Shown: positions 1 through 8,252 of the stretch, piece after piece
Position numbering within the stretch: position 1 is the first letter of the stretch
How the letters are laid out: the number at the start of each line of letters is the position of its first letter
Origin: JBOHSA01 sp050732995
GTDB taxonomy: Bacteria; Gemmatimonadota; Gemmatimonadetes; Gemmatimonadales; GWC2-71-9
Direction: 5' to 3'
DNA: 8,252 nt
NCBI GenBank assembly: GCA_050732995.1
Contig: JBOHSA010000077.1
Span: forward strand, 1 to 8,252
Program-made: the position numbers and the translations under genes
Notes under the pieces: model-generated
What the model saw: the letters and a program-made list of their open reading frames with translations, nothing else
Told to the model about the DNA's origin: nothing
The model's database searches: none

Positions 1-2259
<2,259 letters not shown>

Positions 2260-2262
<3 letters not shown>

Positions 2263-2278
2263 ACGCGTTCCGCGTTCA
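2260..2278 (+). terminator. Stem-loop at the ftsK stop codon, possible weak terminator
   Basis: An exact 8-bp inverted repeat, TGAACGCG / CGCGTTCA, with a 3-base TTC loop begins on the ftsK TGA itself. It is a compact, stable hairpin placed exactly at the end of the gene. The following bases (GAAGGTACTC) contain no T-run, so it is not a standard intrinsic terminator. It could slow polymerase, protect the mRNA 3' end, or be chance. The rest of the gap to 2339 holds nothing I can identify. Confidence 0.4.
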
Positions 2279-2339
2279 GAAGGTACTCGCAGCGCGGATT
2301 CGGTTAGGCGGTCCAGCGGCGCTCCGATAGCTTCGAGGC

Positions 2340-2732
2340 GTGAAGAGCGGTCTCCGAAGCGATCCCGCGGCCTGGACCGATGAGCGGCAGCAGCGTGGGC
2401 TGGCTGGTGAGCAACAAGCGATTCGCTACCTCCTGGCCCGGGGGTGGACCATCGTGGCGCACCGGTTTCGCGTGGGGCGGATCGAGCTGGATCTGATCGC
2501 CCGTCGAGGTTGCCTGGTGACGTTCGTGGAGGTCAAGGCGCGGCGCTCCGAAACGTTTGGCAGCCCGCTCGAGGCGGTCACCGGCGCCAAACGGCGCGAG
2601 CTGGTCAAGGCCGCCCGCGCCTGGGTGGACCGCCACGGCCGGCCGACGGACGTCTATCGCTTCGACTGTATCGCTATAGTAGGGAACAAGTTGGAACACC
2701 TGGAAGACGCGTTTCGTCCCGGGTGGCGGTGA
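2340..2732 (+). CDS. yraN: YraN family (UPF0102) endonuclease-fold protein
   Basis: This 130-residue protein matches the YraN/UPF0102 family, soluble proteins with a PD-(D/E)XK nuclease-like fold, often found near DNA-processing or rnhB-type genes; their cellular role is poorly defined. The family pattern is clear: GEQQAIRYLLARGW around E24, then RVGRIELDLIARRG with D51, then FVEVKARR with E64 and K66, forming the expected E...D...E-x-K metal site. A downstream FGSPLEAVTGAKRREL segment is also typical. The GTG at 2340 is the only reasonable start before the conserved region, although its ribosome site (CGAGG one base upstream) is poor. The length is normal for the family. It lies 77 bases after ftsK and 64 before recA, consistent with a genome-maintenance neighbourhood. 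Family assignment is firm; catalytic activity is inferred from intact residues only. Confidence 0.93.
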   Translation: MKSGLRSDPAAWTDERQQRGLAGEQQAIRYLLARGWTIVAHRFRVGRIELDLIARRGCLVTFVEVKARRSETFGSPLEAVTGAKRRELVKAARAWVDRHGRPTDVYRFDCIAIVGNKLEHLEDAFRPGWR

Positions 2733-2752
2733 CCGTACTTTCGGTGTATATT
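2732..2752 (+). promoter_or_regulatory. Candidate recA promoter region (TATATT box with small dyad)
   Basis: In the yraN-recA gap a TATATT -10-like hexamer lies at 2747-2752, a strikingly AT-rich patch for this window and identical, with the following C, to the -10 of the alaS promoter. Just upstream is a dyad, ACCG-N6-CGGT (2732-2745), which could be an operator. No convincing -35 hexamer lies 16-18 bases upstream. Transcription would begin near 2759, giving a leader of about 38 bases to the ATG at 2797. Confidence 0.4.
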
Positions 2753-2786
2753 CGGGCCTCCTTCAGCGAGGCTCCCAACCCATGTC

Positions 2787-2791
2787 GAGGA
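2787..2791 (+). promoter_or_regulatory. Ribosome binding site deciding the recA start
   Basis: GAGGA ends five bases before the ATG at 2797, good Shine-Dalgarno spacing. The ATG at 2782, fifteen bases earlier in the same frame, has only a GCGAGG about ten bases upstream. The site lies inside the longer reading frame, so it favours the shorter RecA. Confidence 0.6.
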
Positions 2792-2796
2792 CACTC

Positions 2797-3861
<1,065 letters not shown>

Positions 3862-4491
3862 GTGCCCACCCTGACCGGCCTCGCCCCCGATCCCCACCGA
3901 CTGGAGTATCGCCTGGTCGAGGTGGATCGGGGGCGGTTTGCCTCCCTCCCGCTCGACGCACTCGCCCCGCTCGGGCTCGTCGTCGGAACGCCCTTGTCCA
4001 TCGCCATGCTGGACCGGCTCCGGGAGCTCGCCGACGTGGAGGCGGCCGCCCGGGCGGCGCTGCGGGCGCTCGCCCGGCGCGCCCATGCTCGGCAGGACCT
4101 GCGGCGCCGGCTGGTCCAGAAGCAGCACCCGCCGCCGGCGGTGGATCGGGCGCTCGCGCGGCTCGCCGCCCAGGGGCTCCTCGACGACCGACGGTTCGCG
4201 CGCGAATACGCCGCCGCCCGGGCCGCACGGGGGCGCGGCCCGCACCGCATCGTCTCCGACCTGCTCGCCCAGGGCGTCGACCGCCGGACCGCGGAGACCG
4301 CCGTCGCGGCCGCGCCGGCCCTGGAAGGCGTCGACCCGGAGCAGGCCGCTCGGTCCGTTGCCGAGAAGCGGGCGCGCCAGCTGGTCGCGCTCCCCGCCGC
4401 GGCTCGGAAGCGGCGGTTGACGGCCTTCCTGCTGCGCCGAGGATTCGCAGGGTCCACGGTGCGGGGGCTCGTCGAGGAGTTGTGCGGGTAG
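3862..4491 (+). CDS. recX: Regulatory protein RecX
   Basis: RecX binds RecA filaments and modulates, usually inhibits, their extension and ATPase. The 209-residue product has an N-terminal segment of about 60 residues (RLEYRLVEVDRGRFASLPLDAL..LGLVVG) resembling the small beta domain seen in longer RecX proteins. Three-helix RecX repeats follow: ALARRAHARQDLRRRLVQK, then GLLDDRRFAREYAAAR at about 105-120, then GPHRIVSDLLAQGV. A C-terminal repeat ends in LLRRGFAGSTVRGLVEEL. It starts with GTG immediately after the recA TAG, with no gap. GAGGAG in the last recA codons lies only three bases from the GTG, a short spacing that suggests coupling to recA translation. It is very rich in Ala and Arg, as GC-rich RecX proteins often are. 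Confidence 0.93.
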   Translation: MPTLTGLAPDPHRLEYRLVEVDRGRFASLPLDALAPLGLVVGTPLSIAMLDRLRELADVEAAARAALRALARRAHARQDLRRRLVQKQHPPPAVDRALARLAAQGLLDDRRFAREYAAARAARGRGPHRIVSDLLAQGVDRRTAETAVAAAPALEGVDPEQAARSVAEKRARQLVALPAAARKRRLTAFLLRRGFAGSTVRGLVEELCG

Positions 4492-4512
4492 AAGTTAAGT
4501 CCTAGCAACCCT

Positions 4513-4541
4513 TTGAGTTGGCTCAGCAGGCCCGCTATATT
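4513..4541 (+). promoter_or_regulatory. Sigma70-type promoter of alaS, apparently leaderless
   Basis: TTGAGT (4513-4518) and TATATT (4536-4541) are separated by exactly 17 bases, four of six matches to each bacterial consensus hexamer in an otherwise GC-rich region. A start point about seven bases after the -10 would be at 4548-4549, which is the alaS ATG. No Shine-Dalgarno sequence lies between the -10 and the ATG (CCACCCG). A small dyad TGAG-N4-CTCA (4514-4525) overlaps the -35 and could be an operator or chance. Confidence 0.7.
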
Positions 4542-4548
4542 CCACCCG

Positions 4549-7191
4549 ATGACGTCCGCCGAAGTCCGCCGACGATTCCTCGACTATTTCGTGGCCCGCG
4601 ACCACCGTCAGGTGCCGAGCTCGTCGCTGGTGCCCGCCGACGATCCCACCCTGCTGTTCACGAACGCCGGGATGGTCCAGTTCAAGCGCGTGTTTCAAGG
4701 CCTGGAACGGCGGGAGTACCGGCGGGCGGTGACCTGCCAGACGTGCGTCCGAGCCGGCGGCAAGCACAATGATCTGGAGCAGGTCGGGCATACCGCCCGG
4801 CACCATACCTTCTTCGAGATGCTCGGGAACTTCTCCTTCGGGGATTACTTCAAGCGCGAGGCCATCGCCTATGCCTGGGAGTGGGTGACCTCCGCTGACT
4901 GGCTGGGGATCGCACCTGAGCGGCTCTACGTGACCGTCCATCACGCCGACGACGAGGCGCGGCAGTTGTGGCGCCAGGTCACGGGCATCGCCGACGCCAG
5001 GATCTACGGTCTCGGCGACCAGGACAACTTCTGGCAGATGGGCGATACCGGCCCCTGCGGTCCGTGTTCGGAGATTCTGGTCGACATCCGAACCAAGGCG
5101 GAACGCGCAACGCGGAAGGCGGAATTGAGCCAGGATGAGTTCGTCGCGCTGAGTGACGCCGGGCAGCTGCTGGAGATCTGGAATCTGGTCTTCATGCAGT
5201 TCGATCAAGCGGCCGACGGCTCCCGCTCCCCGCTCCCCGCTCCCTCGGTCGACACCGGGGCGGGGCTCGAGCGGATCACAGCCGTCATGCAGGGTGTGCC
5301 CTCGAACTTCGATACGGACGTCTTCGTCCCGTTGCTCGAGCGCGCGGCCGAAGTGGTCGAGCGGCGCTACGATCGGGGCCCGAAGGGTGTTTCCTTCCGC
5401 GTCCTCGCCGACCACGCTCGGGCGGTGGCGCTCCTGCTCGCCGATGGCGTCTATCCCGCGAACGACGGCCGGGGGTATGTACTGCGGCGCATCCTGCGGC
5501 GCGCCGTGCGCCACGCCTGGCTGCTCGGCCGGCGCGCGCCCACGCTGGTCCACCTGGTGCAGGTCGTGAGCGACCAGCTGTCGGGTGTTTATCCCGAGCT
5601 CGCCGCCAAGCGGAGCCACATCGAGACGGTGACGCGGGCCGAGGAGGAGCGTTTCTTCGAGACGATCGAGGGTGGGCTGCGGCGCCTGGACGAGCTGCGG
5701 GGCGCCAAGACCATTTCGGGCGCCGAGGCCTTCAAGCTGTACGACACCTACGGCTTCCCGATCGATCTTACGCAGCTGATCGCGGCCGAACGCGGGCAGT
5801 CGGTGGATCTGGAGGGGTTCGAGCGGGCGCTGGAGGCGCAACGGGAGCGCTCGCGGGAGGCGAGCGGCGAAGGCAAGCGCGAAGGGCCAGCGGTGCACAC
5901 CAAGCGGATCGGCGAGTGGGTCGACGTGAAGGCGCGCGGCACACAACGCTGGGTGGGCTACGAGCGCACGCGCGCCGAAACCGACATTCTCGCGTTCCGC
6001 CAGGCCAATGAGTCGGTGGAGCTGGTGCTCGAGGAGAACCCCTTCTATGCCGAGTCGGGTGGTCAGGTGTCGGACACTGGCGTGGTCGAGGGCCAGGGCT
6101 GGCGCCTGACGGTGGAGGACGTGGAGAAGGTGAACGGGCGCAGCGCGGTCGTCGGCCGGATCGGCCACCGCTTCGAGCCGACACCGGTGCTGGCGCTGGT
6201 CGATGAGTCGCGGCGGGCGAACATCGAGCGCAATCACACGGGAACCCATCTCGTGCACGCGGCGCTGCGCAAGATCCTCGGGACCCATGTGCGCCAGCAG
6301 GGATCGGTGGTGGCCCCGGACCGGCTGCGGTTCGATTTCGCGCACCATGGGCCGATCGACGACGCGACCCTCGCCCGCATCGAGGAGGAAGTCAACGCGC
6401 ACATCTGGGCAAACCTCCCGATCGTCACTCAGGAGATGCCGTATCAGCAGGCGATCGAGGCCGGGGCGATGGCCTTCTTCGCCGACAAGTACGGCGATAT
6501 CGTGCGGGTGGTTGAGGTTCCCGGCGTCTCGCTCGAGCTGTGCGGTGGCACGCACGTGACGACCACCGGGCAGATCGCGCTGTTTCGGTTCACGCACGAG
6601 ACCGGAGCGGCCGCCGGCGTGCGCCGCATCGAGGCGCTCACCGGACCCGCGGCCTACAGCCATGTCCGGACGTTGGAGCAGCGCTTGGCGCAAGCGGCCG
6701 GCCTGCTGCGCGTGCAGCCCGAGCACCTGGCGAAGCGCCTCGAGACGCTGCTGGAGGAGAACCGAAAGCTCGAGAAGAAGATCCAGGAATTGCTGAAGGG
6801 ATCTGGGGCCCCACGGTTCGGCCAGATGCAAGCCTTGCCCACCGGTGTCAAGCTCTTTCAGGACGTCAGAAAGGAAACGGATGATCGCGGTCAGATTGCC
6901 CTGATGATGGATGCCTTCCGCTCCGAGCACTCGAGCGCTGTTTCAGTGATCGTCTCCGGCAGTGCGGAGCCCCATCCCAGTATTTACGTGGCACTCACGG
7001 ATGATCTGGTCAGCAGGGGTTACAAAGCTGGCGAGCTCGTCCAGCAAATCTCGGCGTCTACTGGTGGAAAAGGCGGCGGACGCGCACACTTCGCCTCTGG
7101 CAGCATCGGTGATCCGAACAAGCTACCTGACACCCTCAACAGGCTGCCCACGCTCCTGGTCAGCTACATGCAGAAGAGTGACTCGCACTGA
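4549..7191 (+). CDS. alaS: Alanine--tRNA ligase (AlaRS)
   Basis: AlaRS charges tRNA-Ala in the cytoplasm and hydrolyses mischarged Ser- and Gly-tRNA-Ala. The 880-residue product has every domain. The class II core has motif 2 around RHHTFFEMLGNFSFGDYFK (84-102), then DNFWQMGDTGPCGPCSEI, and motif 3 DTGAGLERI from 235. The editing domain carries the metal-binding H563-x3-H567 and C665-x3-H669, within one residue of the E. coli numbers I recall. A coiled-coil stretch (LLEENRKLEKKIQELLK) follows, and then the C-Ala domain with GGKGGG at 839-844. The start is ATG 4549, giving the family N-terminus MTSAEVRRRFLDYF. The in-frame TTG at 4513 is part of the -35 box. It follows recX by 57 bases but has its own promoter. 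From about 6841 the GC content drops markedly. Identity is certain. Confidence 0.99.
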   Translation: MTSAEVRRRFLDYFVARDHRQVPSSSLVPADDPTLLFTNAGMVQFKRVFQGLERREYRRAVTCQTCVRAGGKHNDLEQVGHTARHHTFFEMLGNFSFGDYFKREAIAYAWEWVTSADWLGIAPERLYVTVHHADDEARQLWRQVTGIADARIYGLGDQDNFWQMGDTGPCGPCSEILVDIRTKAERATRKAELSQDEFVALSDAGQLLEIWNLVFMQFDQAADGSRSPLPAPSVDTGAGLERITAVMQGVPSNFDTDVFVPLLERAAEVVERRYDRGPKGVSFRVLADHARAVALLLADGVYPANDGRGYVLRRILRRAVRHAWLLGRRAPTLVHLVQVVSDQLSGVYPELAAKRSHIETVTRAEEERFFETIEGGLRRLDELRGAKTISGAEAFKLYDTYGFPIDLTQLIAAERGQSVDLEGFERALEAQRERSREASGEGKREGPAVHTKRIGEWVDVKARGTQRWVGYERTRAETDILAFRQANESVELVLEENPFYAESGGQVSDTGVVEGQGWRLTVEDVEKVNGRSAVVGRIGHRFEPTPVLALVDESRRANIERNHTGTHLVHAALRKILGTHVRQQGSVVAPDRLRFDFAHHGPIDDATLARIEEEVNAHIWANLPIVTQEMPYQQAIEAGAMAFFADKYGDIVRVVEVPGVSLELCGGTHVTTTGQIALFRFTHETGAAAGVRRIEALTGPAAYSHVRTLEQRLAQAAGLLRVQPEHLAKRLETLLEENRKLEKKIQELLKGSGAPRFGQMQALPTGVKLFQDVRKETDDRGQIALMMDAFRSEHSSAVSVIVSGSAEPHPSIYVALTDDLVSRGYKAGELVQQISASTGGKGGGRAHFASGSIGDPNKLPDTLNRLPTLLVSYMQKSDSH
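5223..5243 (+). repeat. Three perfect CCGCTCC tandem heptamers in alaS, G-quadruplex motif on the minus strand
   Basis: Three exact copies of CCGCTCC lie in tandem at 5223-5243. With flanking C bases, the minus (template) strand reads as four G runs of 3-4 separated each by three bases (AGC), a textbook intramolecular G-quadruplex pattern. The 21 bp code for part of the conserved PLPxPSVDTG stretch before motif 3 without changing its usual length, so the repeat is carried by synonymous or tolerated codons. Confidence 0.7.
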
Positions 7192-7495
7192 GGTCCTGGC
7201 CTGGCTCGACGCCCGGCAGCCGTCGCCGCCGGCCGCCTTGCGGGCGCGCCTCGCGGCCGCGGTGACGGAGTCCGAAGAGTCCCTGCCCGAGCACTTCGCC
7301 CGGCTCGGTAGGCGGTTGCTGGCCCGGGTCGCGGGCCAGCCGGATGGCGGACGCGACCTGGCCCTGGACCTGCTGGCCGCCGACGCCCTGGTGACATACG
7401 CGTTCGAGGCGCAGGCGGAAGCGGACATCGAGAGGCTCCAATCGCTGGCTGACCGGATCGGCGGAGACCGAACCATGGCGGAGAACCCCGTGTGA
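7178..7495 (+). CDS. Hypothetical small helical protein, coupled to alaS and GGGPS gene
   Basis: I do not recognise this 105-residue product. It starts at GTG 7178, overlapping the last 14 bases of alaS in another frame, and its stop overlaps the next GTG start by four bases. It is rich in Ala, Leu, Arg, Glu and Asp. It looks wholly alpha-helical and soluble: helix-like stretches at about 3-12 (TEVLAWLDAR), 19-30, 38-52 (EHFARLGRRLLARVA) and 60-92 (LALDLLAADALVTYAFEAQA onward). No signal peptide, membrane segment, cysteine pair or nucleotide motif is visible. Codon use is GC3-rich like a real gene, and the packing leaves no room for another gene here. No good ribosome site precedes it, so translation is probably coupled to alaS. 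A role with the lipid synthase is only a guess from position. Confidence 0.72.
   Translation: MTRTEVLAWLDARQPSPPAALRARLAAAVTESEESLPEHFARLGRRLLARVAGQPDGGRDLALDLLAADALVTYAFEAQAEADIERLQSLADRIGGDRTMAENPV
7480..7483 (+). promoter_or_regulatory. Ribosome binding site of the GGGPS gene
   Basis: GGAG lies eight bases before the GTG at 7492, inside the end of the preceding small gene. Together with the 4-nt GTGA stop/start overlap it supports translational coupling and fixes the start of the lipid synthase. Confidence 0.6.
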
Positions 7496-8252
7496 GCATC
7501 CCCCCACCCGCTCCCCCCCTGCTGGCGCGGCGGCCGGGACTTCTGGTCCTGGTGGATCCCGGGCGCACCACGCCCGAGGCCGCGGCGCGGCTGGCGCGCA
7601 GCGCGCGGGACGCCGGGGCGGCCGGCATCCTGATCGGCTCGTCGTTCGATGGGACGCACGACACCGCCGTCGTCGCTCGCGCCATCCGCGCCGCCACGCC
7701 CGACCTGCCGCTCGCGCTGTTCCCGGGATCGGCCCTGCAGCTCACGGACCAGGTGGACCTGATCCTGTTCCTGTCGCTCGTCTCAGGGCGGAATCCCCAG
7801 TACCTGATCGAGGAGCATGTGCGCGCAGTGCCCTTTCTGCAGCGACACGCCGTGCCCACCCTCTCCACCGCCTACGTGCTGATCGACGGTGGCCGGGTGA
7901 CGAGCGTCGAAGCCGTGAGTCAGACCCGGCCGCTGCCGGCCGACAAGCCGGAGCTCGTCGCCGCTCACGCCATCGCCGCCCGCCTCATCGGCATGCAGGC
8001 GGTCTACCTGGATGCGGGCAGCGGGGCCGAGCGGCCCGTGGCGCCCGGCATCATCCGGGCGTGCCGCGCCGCGGTCGCCGATCCCGACGTGCCGGTGTTC
8101 GTCGGGGGCGGCATCCGGACGCCCGAGCAGGTCGCGGCGGCGCGTGCCGCGGGGGCCGATTTCGTGGTGATCGGCACCGCCATCGAATTGGGCGGCGGGG
8201 AGGTCCGGTCGCTGGACGCCTTCGTGCAGGCGGTCGCGGGGGGGGGGGGGGG
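7492..8252 (+). CDS. Geranylgeranylglyceryl/heptaprenylglyceryl phosphate synthase family (GGGPS/PcrB-like), 3' end cut by contig edge
   Basis: This family joins a polyprenyl diphosphate to sn-glycerol-1-phosphate by an ether bond, the first committed step of archaeal-type ether lipids; relatives occur in Firmicutes (PcrB) and FCB bacteria. About 250 residues of a TIM-barrel protein are visible with no stop before the edge. Family motifs run in order: LVDPGR (D22, metal/diphosphate end), GILIGSS (47-51), LFPGS (76-80), LFLSLVSGRNPQYLI from 93, TAYVLIDGG, YLDAGSGAERPV (Asp at 174), VGGGIRTPEQ from 204, and FVVIGTAIE. The SGRNP and TSVE...PADKPE style resembles group II enzymes rather than PcrB. 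Archaeal enzymes usually have YLEAGSG with a proposed catalytic Glu; here it is Asp, and GGS is GSS. The prenyl chain length cannot be told from sequence. Only the last few residues are missing, and sequence past about 8237 is poly-G. Confidence 0.9.
   Translation, partial: MSIPPPAPPLLARRPGLLVLVDPGRTTPEAAARLARSARDAGAAGILIGSSFDGTHDTAVVARAIRAATPDLPLALFPGSALQLTDQVDLILFLSLVSGRNPQYLIEEHVRAVPFLQRHAVPTLSTAYVLIDGGRVTSVEAVSQTRPLPADKPELVAAHAIAARLIGMQAVYLDAGSGAERPVAPGIIRACRAAVADPDVPVFVGGGIRTPEQVAAARAAGADFVVIGTAIELGGGEVRSLDAFVQAVAGGGG
8238..8252. other. Poly-G homopolymer at contig end (probable sequencing artefact)
   Basis: Fifteen consecutive G close the window. As with the poly-C at the start, this is an outward-facing poly-G tail and is best read as a no-signal basecalling artefact at the contig edge. 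Some of the first Gs may be real; the glycines they would add to the lipid synthase should not be trusted. Confidence 0.8.

Noticed and set aside
4513..4548. TTG start giving AlaRS twelve extra N-terminal residues
   Set aside because: The TTG is the first half of the -35 hexamer and the extra residues precede the conserved MTSAEVRRRFLDYF start.
4495..6930. An 811-codon open frame on the minus strand opposite alaS
   Set aside because: It is exactly antisense to a complete, motif-verified AlaRS. Long antisense frames are expected where third positions are almost all G or C. Its translation has no recognisable domain.
6962..7177. A longer version of the small hypothetical protein starting inside alaS
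   Set aside because: It would overlap alaS by 230 bases, and the upstream translation is Ser/Arg-rich shadow text. GTG 7178 gives normal operon packing.
7164..7868. A 234-codon minus-strand frame opposite the small ORF and the lipid synthase
   Set aside because: It is antisense to a motif-rich GGGPS gene, and the product is low-complexity Ala/Arg/Pro/Ser.

Overview
The window looks like one whole metagenomic contig from a high-GC bacterium (roughly 65-72% G+C in the stretches I counted). It begins with 29 C and ends with 15 G. On each strand this is a poly-G tail pointing outward, which is the usual signature of a two-colour Illumina artefact rather than genomic sequence. The probable source is a member of the Gemmatimonadota or a related FCB-group lineage. 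This is an inference from the base composition, the style of the FtsK and RecA sequences, the recA-recX-alaS order, and a bacterial GGGPS/PcrB-like lipid gene. It rests on no database search.

All seven genes lie on the + strand and are tightly packed. From left to right they are: an ftsK/spoIIIE DNA translocase missing only its extreme 5' end (to 2262); a YraN-family PD-(D/E)XK-like protein (2340-2732); recA (2797-3861, or from 2782); recX, directly abutting recA (3862-4491); alaS (4549-7191); an unrecognised small helical protein that overlaps the end of alaS by 14 nt (7178-7495); and a group II-like geranylgeranylglyceryl/heptaprenylglyceryl phosphate synthase coupled to it by a 4-nt GTGA overlap and cut by the contig end (7492-8252). 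No stretch longer than 77 bases lacks a gene. I see no RNA gene, mobile element, integration site or CRISPR array.

Functionally the left part is genome maintenance: chromosome segregation by FtsK, homologous recombination by RecA with its modulator RecX, and a putative nuclease-fold YraN protein. The right part joins a housekeeping tRNA synthetase to an isoprenoid-ether lipid enzyme. A good sigma70-type promoter (TTGAGT, 17 nt, TATATT) lies between recX and alaS. Its predicted start point falls on or next to the alaS ATG, so alaS, and perhaps the two genes after it, would be read from a leaderless transcript. recA has a similar TATATT box upstream but no clear -35.

Nothing here is a clear novel defence or mobile system. 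The points most worth a second look are the leaderless alaS start, the bacterial GGGPS with Asp where archaeal enzymes carry a catalytic Glu, its coupled unknown partner gene, the drop in GC and GC3 over the C-terminal domain of alaS, and 7-bp tandem repeats of one related unit inside ftsK and alaS (the alaS copy is a perfect G-quadruplex motif on the template strand).
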